From Syngnathus acus (Eukaryota; Chordata; Actinopteri; Syngnathiformes; Syngnathidae), in the NCBI RefSeq assembly GCF_901709675.1, contig NC_051106.1, forward strand, positions 5,220,001 through 5,284,000: DNA of 64,000 nucleotides. Direction: 5' to 3'. Positions 6,860 to 20,200 of this stretch are shown in pieces. Position 1 is the stretch's first letter. Each line of letters starts with the position of its first letter. A model generated the notes under the pieces. The model was given only the letters and a program-made list of their open reading frames with translations, searched no databases and was not told where the DNA came from. The translations under genes and the position numbers were made by a program.

Positions 6860-9800
6860 GTACCTGCTGCTGTATGGCTACTCTGCCAACATAAATATAT
6901 TTAAATAAATCACTTTTTTTTATTTACAATTACTTGCTATGTCTATGTCATACTCAGAAAACACCATATTGACTATGTTGTATAAAAACTGATAGATGCA
7001 ACTACTGTATACTGCATTTGATTGGGATTCTCCTTCAAAAGTTATTGGCAGCACGCACAATGGCCTTGTAATTTATGAGAGCTGTTAGGGTCTCTGACAG
7101 AAGGTGTAAAGCATGTTGAAGGATTGGTCGGATGCGAGATGTGTGCAGTGACGGCATATTGTCCCACCCGTCGAGACTTGCATGGCTCCCTCCGTGGTAG
7201 ATAAATGACTCCACACAGTCAAATTAAGTTGTTGTAAATCACTTTGCGGACTCCGAACTATTCCTGAGTGATGACCTTTATGCCTGTTTGACTTCCACTC
7301 TTATTTGTGTTAATCACATCTGTATAAGACTGACAGTAAATTGGTGCCATATTCACAAAGGTCAGTTTTTGGCAGTATAGCACACGGTGACTAAAGGTTC
7401 TGTTGATTGTCATGAAGGACACGTCAAAGGATGATGCTTTGACTTATGGTAAATAGAAGAATGATTGAAAAGAACAGGATATTACTCAGGTATGCAAAAA
7501 AATATTATTGACCTTATGATTTAAATTTCTAAATTACCAATTTGGAGTTTAACCCAACTCCGCAAAGATTTTATTGCGGTGATGAAGATAGAAAATAGTT
7601 TTCTATTTTACTCGTTAAAAGTAATTTGAAAAATCCTAGATATGTACAAAACATGTTACCAATTACGTTTGCTGGATCTGAATGGAAAAGAGGCTACTGC
7701 TCAAAATTAGCATAACAAAGTGCCTTTTGAAAGTTGTTCTTTGGGCAGAATTTACAGTTTTTAGTCTCCGCCTATAAGTCATTCAAGCATTCATTCAGTA
7801 GCACAAAAAGAATCATCCTTGAGCACAGAATCATGGAAGCAGTCAAATTGAATAAAAACATCTGCTTCTCATTCATCGCATTGTAAAATATGGCAGCTCC
7901 CGCTAACCGTGATCTCACATGGTGCAAAATGATAAGACGTGAAAAATCATCATTGTGATGTGAGGGACGCCTCGGTGTGTGATCCGTGCCACGGCCTAGA
8001 CGACGAGCCTTGTGAAGTGCAACGCTGCCCGGTTACCGCCGGGGCTTTGATTGGCGGTTTGTCGAGCGCCTCGTCGGGCGCTTTGGAGAGCATCTCAAGA
8101 TGAAAGCCAACCTTGTCCACAGTGTGTCCACTGTAGACCACTGCTGCTGCTTATTTGCTTCAGGCGCCATCAAGGGCTTTTTTACTCCACCATACAATGC
8201 TTTTTTTTTTTTTTTTACTTTACTACGGCATTATGTATAATTTATCATACAATTTATCCCAGGGGAGTGACTCTGTTTTCATACAGCGCCTCGACTCTTC
8301 TTTCTTCATCTTGTCTGCAGTCCAGTCTTTGTTGTCCGGCAAATAGGCTTTATTATTAGCGAGGTTCTATTGCACAAGCATCACCACTCAGTGCTGATCT
8401 CCCCGCTACCTTTTTTCTTCCCTCGATGAGCCAGTATCACAGTGCCAAGGGCCAGACGTCCTCGTTCGCTACTGTCTCCACAAGCCAGCTGCTCATGTAT
8501 AAGATGAAACAGTGCTACAAAGCAAATAAAAATGTCTTGGCTCCTGACAGGCCTGCTGTGGATATATGGCCTCTTATTTCAGTGAATATATTGAATAATT
8601 GCGCCTGGTTATAAATATTTCATGGAGCCCCACACTGAGCCCATGCTAAGATGCCTAATTGCGGACTTTAATTATTAAGGTGATGGTCCCAAGCAGAGTT
8701 TTTTTGTGAGGAGTTCCGATATATGATTTGTGGTGTTTTTTTTCATGGGATGGATTATTTTTTTGGGCTTATGTTTAATCAACAGACCTCATGGACACCA
8801 TATCAGCGCTTGAGGAAGACTCATCTTCTCACTGAAAGGAATTAAATTCTGATTAAATACAATTAATTTAACTATTAGCTTAATATTGAAGTGGATAAAA
8901 CATCTTGTAGTCTGTGAAATGCTTTAAAAAACCTTGCTCCCTTGCAGTTTTTGGTATTTGTGATGCTGCCAATAGGTTGGGCTCAAGTTCTTTTGGAGGA
9001 CAGTCTTGGACATCAATAAATATGTAGAGCATATTCAGCTGAATCTGTGTGAGAAATAGCAAATCCAGACTTTTGAAAAGCAAGCATCATACTTTGGAGC
9101 TTAATGATCTTAAGTCCAAAATATTCTTCCCTCGAGTGTGCGCAGTTCAAAGTTGAAGCTCTATGTGGAATGAATAAAACAATCGTCTCCCCCTGATGTA
9201 CTTGTAAACCCCGAGCTATCTTGCATTATGTATTCCTCCATAAAAGCTAATAGCCATAATGCAGACAATGAGAATCATTGACCCACTTAATCGCAGCTCT
9301 GTCAAAGTGTGACAGGCTGGAAGTCATTGCACCACAACAGTGGGTGCAGGACTTGCTCCTACAAAATGCATGCTAGTCTCGCACTCGGCGAGTTGCTTTT
9401 TGCAAGCCCGTGCAAATCTGTAAATAATTGATCGCTATTGATGTGAGGATCACCTCAAGTGTATCCAGTTGTTTGCTTTAGACGTCTGCCGTGAGGAAGC
9501 CAAAGGGGCCCGACCATCTGTCAATAATGCACCGGTCACCGCACTCTTCTCGGACCACCCGAAACGCTCCAGTGAACAGCTGAACAATTGTTCTGTGCGA
9601 GATGTTAAATCAGGTCCTGTGTGCTGACTGGAGAACAGATCTTGAAGTGCTGCATTATTCTTTCAGGAGAGGTCATCAAAGTAATGGAGTCATTCTGTTT
9701 TACACCCTAACATAGTTGTTTTTAAGATGCCATTCGTAGACACTTTGTTTATTTACTTTTTATGACTCACTTCAGGACAGTAGGGGGCAGTATATTGCTT

Positions 9801-9958
9801 GATTTGCACGTTAGTTTGGGCCAAAATTCCACATTCTGTTCCATTTGTTCCTCTGCCCATCCATCTGTCATCCATTCATTTCCAGCCATAGCATGCGGTT
9901 AATTTTTTTAGCGTAATATGTGCCTTGTCTTGATAAAGGGCGGGAGAAAAAATTATGT
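6860..9958. other. Non-coding stretch with a CpG-rich patch
   Basis: No gene is recognised. A CpG-rich patch at about 7965-8100 stands out from the AT-rich surroundings. A 14-base word at 9777-9790 resembles a CTCF core. A T-run lies at about 8200-8216. Confidence 0.45.
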
Positions 9959-10254
9959 ACCGTATTTTCCGCACTATATGGCGCACCTAAAAACCTCCAA
10001 TTTTCTCAAAAGCCGACAGTGCGCCTTATAATCAGGTGCGCCTTATATATATATGGACCAATATTGAGCCACTACAGCCGGCGTGTCCAAAGTCCGGCCC
10101 GCGGGCCAAATGTATATATCTTATATATGGACAAAGTTTTAAAATGGGCCATTCATTGAAGGTGCGCCTTATAATCCGGTGCGCCTTGTATATGGACAAA
10201 GTTTTAAAATGGGCCATTCATTGAAGGTGCGCCATATAGTGCGGAAAATAGGGT
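9959..10254. mobile_element. Palindromic foldback element (MITE-like)
   Basis: The left end, from ACCGTATTTTCCGCACTATA, and the right end ending GCGGAAAATAGGGT form an inverted repeat of about 28 bp with one mismatch. Both ends share the unusual CACTATATGG variant. TA lies at both outer edges. Inside are two tandem 65-bp units (from 10124 and 10189) and a short GTCCGGCCCGCGGGCCA fragment near 10092-10108 that looks like part of a hAT-type repeat. It has no coding capacity; the superfamily is uncertain. Confidence 0.8.
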
Positions 10255-10304
10255 AATAAATTATTATTATTATTACTATTACTATTATTACTAATAATAT
10301 ATAT
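10255..10304. repeat. (TTA)n-rich microsatellite
   Basis: Imperfect TTA/TAC trinucleotide repeats and a short AT run abut the foldback element. Confidence 0.8.
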
Positions 10305-13300
10305 CTTCGCTTCCTGTGGTACAAAATACATTGATTCCTAAATGTCCAAACTTTAAATGATAAATTATTGTGTATTGTGCAAACAAATAACAGATGCCTT
10401 TGAAAGCTTATTGAGCATATGGGCACTCTAAATTAAATCACAACACACATCCGGAAAAAATGGCCTGGCATCAAAATCCTCCGTTATGAGCCATTATGCA
10501 GCGTTGTTTCGCAGATGATCAATTTTTGCTAGAGTGTCTTGCTCAAGGGCACGATATGGATATATTGAAGGTGTTACTGGACAAAGTGTCTTTGAATGGT
10601 TAAAAAAACATAATGCTAAAATACCAAAGGTAATTTTCCAGAAAGGTCCAGTAAGTCTTTATCTGCTTTGGGACACTTGGATAGACAGCCTTTGTTATAA
10701 AAAGACCTTCTCGTCAATGACATCATCCAAAAGCACCGGGTGGCCACTTTTCTCTCTCTCTGCTCGCTGCCCGCCGTCTCAAGCTAATGGCTGAATGCAC
10801 AGCTAAAAGCTTTCAGTGTGATAAGGTAATATGGAGTGCTGTGTCAGTGGGACCATCTATACTCATCATACAGTGATGAGGAAACGGTCTAAAAATAAAA
10901 ATAAATGGAGAATGCTTGATTGTATCACCACCGGTTTTGCTGACTGCAGTATTTGGTATTTGTTTACTATTTGACTATTTCAATTGACCTTCCTGGCTGT
11001 CCTGTCCACATCAAAATATACTACAATATTAATAGAATACATATATTTTGCTACATGGCACAATTAAGATAAGCAGTATTGAAAATGGAATGGATGGAAT
11101 TTGAGAAATATAAATAAGAAAAAAAACATGACTACGACATTAGCGCCACCTCCCTGACTGCATTTCACCTTGCCCTCCACCTATTTGCTCCGATGCTGCT
11201 CTTTCTCCCGTCCCACTTGTGTTCCTTATCTATTCCCGGACTTGCTGTCCTCAGTAAGACGGATGTTTGCATTCCCAGGGCAGATGGCCCTGCTGTTCCT
11301 AGGTGTACCCGTCCTGCACTTTACAACTGGCCGTGCTTGTTGGCTGTGACGAAGGGCTGCCTGGGGGGAAATAATTTGTGCACAGTGCGGGCAAACCTCA
11401 TAGATACCTTTTTTGGTCAAATACACAGCTAGATTATTTTAACTTTTTTTTTTAACATCTATTTTTTATGACATCATTCCCTTATTTTCGGTGTGACGTT
11501 CAAACGTGATCTCTTGAGTATAAAGTCATAAAAAGCCATAAATCGGCACTTTACTCACTGTTCATATAGCCCCCTATATGAAGTACAAAATGAAAGTAGG
11601 CCTTATTTGACAATTGACTATTTTTTAATTTACCGTATTCAGCTCGAGTATGCGAATTCACTCATTGACGATGTGTTGTGCAAAAGTGTCTGCCTGTGTC
11701 TCGCCTCCAACCATCCAATTTATTCCGTTTGAATCTCAGCAAGAAAAATCACATTTTGTGCAATTCAAACATTGTCCCTTAGCTGCTCCCATCAAATGTA
11801 ATGAATGTATGGCCCCAAAGGTGAGAGCCGTAATTGATTAAAAACCGTACTGTTTCTGCATGCCTCAGTCTAGTCACACCTAAGGATATGTGGCGCGTGT
11901 GTTTTTGCACGTGCGTGTGTGTATGATGGCAGGACATCAAAGTTGCTTCTGCAGCTCCATTTCATGGTGGCTAATGAAGAAGCTGCGAGTGAGCTTTGAG
12001 GTCATCGTCTGAACATGACGCGCGAGGTCACTTCAAAGGCGGGATAATGACGGATTAAGTTGAAATCGTAGGCGTGCTCCAGTCGCTTTGCATTTAATAA
12101 CAAACCATCAACGTATGATGCGATAAAATGGGCCTGCCTTCATTTCCCTTGTCCGTCCTACTCGGGACAAATCCGCAACATCCTCATTAGTGCGCTGCTA
12201 TGTGGCCAACGTTTTTTTTTTTTCGTTTTTATGACTAAACCTGAATGTTTATATGTTTTTAACTTGCTCAGATAGTTTTCTACACAGTAAAAAAGCGAAA
12301 TTTTCCAACCCTTGAACACGTACAAACCAAGAATATACTCTTTGGCTGCCATCCATCTTGTTTAGATGTGACCTTTGTGAACTTGAACCCCTCAAGTGTG
12401 CTTGCCAAGTCCGTGTTTACATGTATGGTAGAGGCACTCGGGGGAAAGTCTAATTGCAGCTGGAAAGATTTATCCTCTCCCAGACACTCCAGTGGCACTC
12501 ACATTGTCAACAACGCGTTCCGCCATCAAGGGGATCATGGGCAGAGCAAATTTTTGTTGATGCTGAAGAGGCGTAACATCAGCTAACTGTAATAAATTTA
12601 TTTTTACTATTTTTTTAAAATGTTTTTATTTTATTTATATCATTTTATTTTTATCATTTTATTTTTATTTTATTTTAGGTGTGTAAGGGACACACTATGT
12701 ACGCAAATGAATGCAGAGAAAATAAAAAAATACATCATTATTTTTACATAACCATTATTCTACAAGCGATCACATTTTTTAATGTGCTATCCAAAAATTG
12801 AGTGGAAAAATTAAGACCTTTGCTAACTTTGGTCAGAAGGACCGAGGAAGGGTTGGGGGCTCCAACATGCTCCAATTGACGATATGTGTGTTCACCACTT
12901 TTATGAAATGCAATACAGTCTCAACTTTACAGGCTTAGAGGTTAGTATAATTCTCATAAAATCTGTTGCCATTACTCTGACTTTACATGTGCATGACCAT
13001 AACATTTTATCACCCTCACGATGGTGCTGCCGTTCTCCTAATGAATGTTGCTGTTGTCCTCAGCTGAGGGACTGCTGAAGCAATGCTACAATTTTGCTTG
13101 ACTTTAACTCCTCTGGAGGACAATAGTGTCCATGTACATGCAAATGTATTACTTCCGATAAATACAAGCGCAAAGGCACATCAGAGGACCATTGGGTTGC
13201 CGTCCAGCTCGTGTCCAGAGGGAATCGGCCCAACCTCATTTGTTGAAGTCTCAGCGGTAGCTCCCCATTTTGCTCGGCTTCCACCGATGTTTAATTGGCC

Positions 13301-16300
13301 TCATTATGTGATTAACTTGGCAAATTTACCTCTCACCCCTCAGGCGTGAGTCTCGCACAGCGGCGGCCCGCAAAAAAAATAAAAATCTCAAAGTCACTCT
13401 ATCAGCCAAAGAGCAATGTCAGCGCTAAGGCTGTCCTTCACATTTTGCTGGGAAGTTTTTTTTCCTAACAAATTTAACAGTAAGACAGTACAGGATTGTT
13501 TTCTAATGATTATTTTTTCTTCATGCCATCGCCATTTTTAAGTACGGTGGTCCAGTTTATCGATTAGTTTATTGCACAATACCGCATGTTATTTTATTTA
13601 TTATTTTTTTAATATTGTCTCCGTTACCACTCAACCTACCCATCAAAGCATAGCACGTTTGTCCATGAACCGAGCCTGCAACCTCTTGTCGTGAAATGAG
13701 ATATAAATCAAATCTATTTTGTAGTAGAAAAAGCTGTTAGTTTTGCAGCAGTGAGCTCATCTTCAGTTCATTTGACAGATCAAGGAGTTGCTATTGGTTC
13801 TTGAATCACATTTGAGAAAGTAGAGCTTCAGCAATCTGATCCTTAAAATTTAATGTATATATAAAAAAAAAAAAATCACTTTTCATTTTATTGATGTCCT
13901 CTGAGAATAGTGTGGAAAATGAAAGAATGATGAAAAAAACAATGGCCCCAATGCTAATCTATCTTGTCATGTTTAAAATATTCCTCTTAGCTTTCCCTGC
14001 CAGTCACTCGGAATGGCCACTGAAGTGCCAATTTTACCAGACCACTTGCTATTTGCAGGGGAAAGTCATAGGTTTTCTTCCTTGTTTAATAGCGAGCGGC
14101 GGGAGGTGGGAAAGGGGTGAGTGTGGGGGGACGGCATGCGCATGTGTCCGTGAGGCTGAGCGCGGCGGGCGGCATGATAAAGGAGAAGTTTACAAATGGG
14201 ATCCATCATTTTTCATGCACATGGGGTGACATCCCTCCGTCAGCCTATTTCGCTGTGATAGCCCGCTCCCCTGCTTCATTGATATCTGCATTAGGGACCT
14301 TTTGTTAAAGGTCTCATCTAAATGCATTGAAAAACACCTTGCTCCTTCTCTTGTGGAGCTGCTATACTGTTAAGTGTGCACATGCATTCATAGATTTGCA
14401 GACTTGGCTTTGTCTACGTTGTGCTTAGCCTTTTGCGGTTAAAATATAGTTGTGTCGCTGCATGTGGAAATAGCAGAAAGAGATTTTGTAAAAACAACAA
14501 TGGACAACAATTATTTTTAATTTGCTAACACTCCCGAGATGCTGAACTAGGCCGCCTAAGGGAAAATAAATTTGAATTGTAAACCACGTATGATAAATAC
14601 AACCTTTGTTTCATTCTGTGTTTGTAATGAAGCCAACAAATATCAAAACGAATTGGCTATGACCTTTTGACCTAGTTTGAAGTATATAGTTTGATGAGCA
14701 TTCCGCTTGAGTTGCTTTCAAATTAATATAAATGTGTGTGCGTGCATGCGTGTCTGTGTGTGTGAAGTTGGCTGCTGTACGCCAATTAGCCAAAACACTT
14801 CACAGCCTCTTGATGCCATTCCGCTAAAAACACGACACTTCATTTCTCGCTCTCGTGCGGTCCAACAGTTCAAACCAACCCCACTGTAAATCCCTCGCTA
14901 CTATTAAGAGGAGTTAATTTGCCATCCGTGTCTATCGCTTTTCAAGGCGCCATCATGTGATGCAACCGAGGTGCCGAGGGGCTAATGTCACTGTCAATCC
15001 CCCCCATTCCTCCGGCTACAACATCATAGCTTAATTTCCAAACACCCCCAAGCACCCTCTACCTTCAAGAGGTCTCAAATGCGTACTTGAATCAAAATTG
15101 CCCCAAATTCTCCTGTTGAGTAATTTAATACAGGCTATGAGCAAATAGCCGAATACATAGTACAGGTGCTCTGAATGAATGATGGACATTTTCGAGAAAA
15201 AATACAATCAGATCCAGAAATATTGGGCCTATTTATGGACCCAGCAAAATTCTCCAAAGCACGATGTAACTGCACGCATGGATGAATTTTTCTTTTTGTT
15301 ATTTTCATAGTTGCGTACAGGTAGCAGTGGGAGTGTGCGCCGTTATGGGAGTGAACAACAGTCAAATTGCTTCCTGGCCAATGAAAGCGGCGCCTCTCAT
15401 TCTCTTTAAAATCAGCACAGGAGAAGAACAGAAGCATACAGGAGATGAGAAATACAGTTGATTTCACGTTGCATGTTGAGGGCCATCACAAAATGGATTG
15501 TGCTCGACCATCAGGTTACAACTCTAATGTTTTTTTCCTCAATATAAATCTTTACGTTGAATACGATATAAAGCCATGCGTCACTCTCTCTTAAATAAAG
15601 CTATCTCCTCTGTTGTCCTTCATCGTGTGAAGCGGAAATGCCAGGGCCAGCTCAAACAGGCCTTCTCAAACGTGCTGAGATTGAATGCGAAATCAGAGCA
15701 AAGGGGTCACTGACGAATGAAATTGGGTTTTATGCAGAGTGTGCCTCCGGTACACAACATTCCCAAAGCAAAATCACAACCCTTAACTGGTTTTTTTTTT
15801 TTGACCCATCATTATTCCTCATAAATCCCCAAACTAGCCAATACCAGCGCCTTTGACAGCATGACTGATGAGTTTGCCATCATGAATGTCAAGAGAAATG
15901 GTCTCCCACACCTTATCTCAACCCCCCCCCCCCTCCTATTTCTCATTGTGAGTGAGAGTTGAGATTGGGGAGGGGGGCATGGAGAAAAGACATTGTGATG
16001 AGCATTACCCGGTGATAATGAAGGGCATGCCGCTGTACTGTCAAGCCGGCATGGACAGGCAGGCGGCCAGGGAGGCGGCCTGGGAGGCAGGTATGAGAAG
16101 TCCATTTATGCGCCCTTATGTCTTTATCTGCAAGCAGGATGAATGAGCATATTCATATATTTACACTATGTCAGAGCCATGATTGCCTTATCAACATCTG
16201 CCTTCACTCTGGGAGAAAGAAAATGCCAAGAGGTAATCAAGTCAAATGGATCTCCCATGCATCACAAATGGCATACCGAAAATATTTGGGTGATGGCTCC

Positions 16301-16957
16301 GTGAAATGCTCATTCCTCGATATACGTCATTTCACTCGAGATGCTTCCATTATGTTTGATTTATTCATATGAGCTATTTTTTATTTTATTTTTTTTTAAA
16401 CCACATATAGTGACATCCATAATGGAGAGTGAAAAGGCAAGAAAGCATACATTCTTAATGTTTGTGTTTCCACTCCAAAGGTTTCATTGCTCATTGAACA
16501 ATTACGGGTTGTTGCCGTGCGATGGACGATTTAACCAATCTTCACGAGTCAAGTGAAAATCCAACTGCAAAGCATCTTCTTGATGAACCTTGCTTTCGGA
16601 TTCTGAAAGACAGCCAACATTTCCACTGAATGCAACCTTTAGAGTTTTTTACAAGTGATCCTGGTTGTAACTTGGCATGCAAACCTGCCGGTATACAGTC
16701 CAAGGATAATGAGCTTGAACCAGCAGCTCCGAGTCGTAAACTGAATATTCATGATGGCTTTAACAAGCATTTATTGCCTGGCTTCCATCAGAACATGGGC
16801 TGGAGAGAACTTTGGCAGTGCACTCTCGGGATCCATTCCAAAGAAGAATTGTCATTCGAAAAACCACAATGCACTCGGCTGGTCGCCTTCTCAAGCGAAG
16901 GGAGAAGTAACGGGTGAGCTGAAACAGTTAAAGGTCTGCTTCTGTGCTTAGTTGGCT
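10305..16957. other. Long non-coding stretch, no gene recognised
   Basis: AT-rich sequence holds scattered simple repeats, for example the T/A-rich tract at 12595-12680 and C-runs at about 15919. GTCTTGCTCAAGGGCAC at 10535-10551 is the reverse complement of a phrase recurring in old fish interspersed repeats (compare 51398-51450). Open frames of up to about 110 codons are within chance expectation for this length. Confidence 0.5.
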
Positions 16958-17288
16958 ACCGTATTTTCCGGACTATAAGGCGCACCTAAAAACCTAAAAT
17001 TTTCTCAAAAGCCGACAGTGCGCCTTATAGTCCGGTGCGCCTTATATATGGACCAAATTCCTAAATTTAAACTGGCCCGAAGCATTGTGTCATGAAATCA
17101 ATCATAAGTGGCCCACTGAAGACTATGAATCATGAATCAAAAAGACTATGGATCATTATTTTGTGATTATAAAGTAATTTGTTGCGTCTGAAGTTGAAAT
17201 AAAAAAGATAAAATGGAGAATGATTTGATTTGGATTAAAAATCTGACTGATGCATTAATGATGCGCCTTATAGTCCGGAAAATACGGG
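16958..17288. mobile_element. Palindromic foldback element, second copy
   Basis: It begins ACCGTATTTTCCGGACTATA and ends TAGTCCGGAAAATACGGG, near-perfect inverted ends of the same family as 9959-10254. The first 80 bases are closely similar to that copy, but the interior differs and lacks the 65-bp tandem units. TA precedes the left end but does not follow the right. Confidence 0.82.
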
Positions 17289-20200
17289 ACTTGGATACAA
17301 ATTAGTGTTATTTTTAGAATGAAACTCACTGATCGATGTCAAGAATGCAATTTAAAGTTATCTTGCGACTTGTGAAAAACTGATAACGATTACGCAATCC
17401 ATGCTCGGGTCAGTTGGCTTGGTGTTCCAACTCCTCTTTTAGGAATTATATGTTGCTACTGAGAACATCCCTTCCAACAATGCACTAAAGGATTCTGGCA
17501 GGAAAAAAATGTTGACTGGCTCATATCAAGTTGGCACTACAAAATGTTTATTATTTGTCTAACCACCGAAAACAAGTCATCTTGTCAGCTATTTGGCGTG
17601 CAGTTGGACACCGCTCGTTGAGTAGCACAACTACGAGCCGTATGATTCTTTCATGAGCCGTCATGGCATCTGCTGGCCTTTCATTGAGCACTTAATCAAT
17701 AGCCGTCATCTCCAGCTCGTCCGCTAAAGTGGGCTCCGGTTATTTGTCCGTTCGTGATCCATCTCCATGCTGCTGTTTGAATTTTCATTACGCACTAAAG
17801 GGCCTTCTTCACTACCAGAAGACTTAACAGATTGTTTAAGGGCTCTCGATGTATTTTTATTTACACAAGACCTGCGTTATGAAAATCCATACGTGCGCCT
17901 GCGGGCAATGCACGGTGGCGCGGGAGGGTAAGCCTGAAGTGTGTGGAGAATTTGAGGCCTCTGAAAAAGGCAATTTCAGCCATATTATTTGCTAAAGCTT
18001 TTTTTTTTCTATTGCTGTTGTCCAGCACCTATCCGTCTGCCTAGATATGCATTTGCTTTGGCTTTAAGGAGTCACCGTAGATAATTGATAGCTTCTCCCT
18101 CCTCCTCGGAAAAGTATTTGATAAAGCACTTGTGAGTCTGCCAGGCTGCAGGCTTGTTACGATTCTGCCTGCGTATCGTTTCTAAATCACGTCTTGTGAT
18201 TGGGAGTCATATCTGCCAGAAAAGACTGATAGTACTCCCGGTGCAACAGTGGAGTGATTTGTAGTTTTGACTTAATCTGAAGTAAACATTGATAATATTG
18301 GAAGCACAAAGCCTGTTGTGTGTTTTTTCCCTTCTAGAAACGACTGCACGGCGATCCATGCTCGGAACGTCGTTACGAAAACTGTTTTTGAAAATTGGAC
18401 TTTAAAGAATTCAGATTGGCAGAGTAATTGGAGGTCAATAGAAAGTAATGCTCCACAACCGAGGCAGTGAAAAAAAGGAGGGGGCAGCAAAGTGTCAATC
18501 AGCAAGCGCTTTGCCCGTATTGCCCCTTAATTTAATCACTGTTTAATTACTGCTGTCCCCTGAGGCCTGCTCTGTGAGCTTCAGTTACTGAGCTCTTTGC
18601 CTTCTTCTTCTTCTCCGTCTCTCGGTGGCTATTTAGCCCTCGGACACTTTCTCTAAAGCAGGCCACTTTCTCAGAAGCATCAGCAGCATTTCAACCTAAC
18701 CTCGGGCTACCCTTGCGTAAATCTGCTGATGATAATGTCAAGGGCAAGTACATATTTGCATGTGGGTGATGGAGATGGAGATTATATCCCGTCATGCAAT
18801 GGCAAGAAAAGTTTGGCAATTTCTTCACCACACTGTTTTTCAGTCAGGTTTGTGGTCATCAGTGAATCCCGAAGCTGTGGTGAGGTTGACATTGACTATA
18901 TAATACAAGACTCCTTATCTATGGCCAAACACAGTCCATGTTGTGGTTACTCTGGATTACCAAGAGCCTACCACCACGGATCCTACACGGAGGTCTACCA
19001 GGGGAATAGCTCGCGTTTAGCTTTTAAGCTCCATCAGTCGATACAATTTTAACATGCCAATGATCAGGTGCAAGGGATGCGGGGGTCTCTGGTGCCTCAC
19101 ATTTATTTTTCCCGCTCTTGGAGACACACGAAGGTGCTCTTCTTGATCAATGAGGATTACATACGGCCAGGAGACAAACGTGTTAAAATGTGATTGGATT
19201 TGATTGTCACAGCAACCCTGACTTGATGTCATCAGTTCCTTCCTCCAGTAGCTGGGATATTTTCGAATGTTGGCATGTGTAGGGTGAATTGTGTTCTGAC
19301 TGACTGATGGATGAGATGCTGTCTCTCAGGAGAGTCCATGTTGATTCGTATTGCCAAGGGAGGACAGTTGAGACTCTTGGGTATTCACATTTGAGTGTTG
19401 ACAGTTTTATTACGGAAATTTTGTTTGTGCTGGACGGGTAACATTGGGCTGCAACTGTCATCGTCTTCCTTTTTGGCTGGCATCTTGACAGTCAACAACA
19501 CAAGGCTGCTTCTTCTACCAGCTGATGTTTTGCCACCCCGCGAACTATTGAAAGGACGCTCGTTCCGTGATACGGATTAAAACGTATATTTTAGCTTTTT
19601 ATCACATCCTAGCTGTATTTTACTCTTTGGGATGCTTTATATAAAGCTCCAAGGCCAATTTGAAATTGGCTAGAGAATTGTGCCCGCTGTAATCCCATGT
19701 AAGATGGCTCCGTGGCCTCATTTGTGTCAAGCAGGAGCAGCGAGACCTGTAATGCAATTTATGACCTGCTGCCTCTGACATTAATAAAGACGGAACATGT
19801 ACAGGAAATTAAACTCTCACTTTCCTCTTGTAATGAGATCTTATCCATCACAGCGCTGTTTACTCGTGCAATCAGATAAAAAGGGGTAATTTTGAAGCTC
19901 AGTTTCAGCGGGCACTACTACGGCAATCTACTGACTTTGAAATGGATCGAAAAGTGATTGGGATTGAAATAAAGTCTCTATATGTTAATAGGCATGCTTT
20001 AGCGCCCCTGCTGATGCCCGGAATATCAGTGCGGTGTTTTCGTGTTATCCATTCCTAATTGCATAGACAGGGCCGTGGAGCTCATCTGTGTGTGCTAGTT
20101 GGCCACAAGAGGGGAGTAGCAAGCTGAGGAGACCACAGAGGGCAGGCCACAACAGGTTTATTCCAGTGCTGGAAAGCTGTAAGGTATATATTAACTAAAA

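Noticed and set aside
15952-16146. Possible exon ending in a good donor (GGAGGCAG then GTATGAG at about 16090)
   Set aside because: No acceptor could be placed upstream, and the GGCGGCC/GGAGGC repetition suggests simple sequence.
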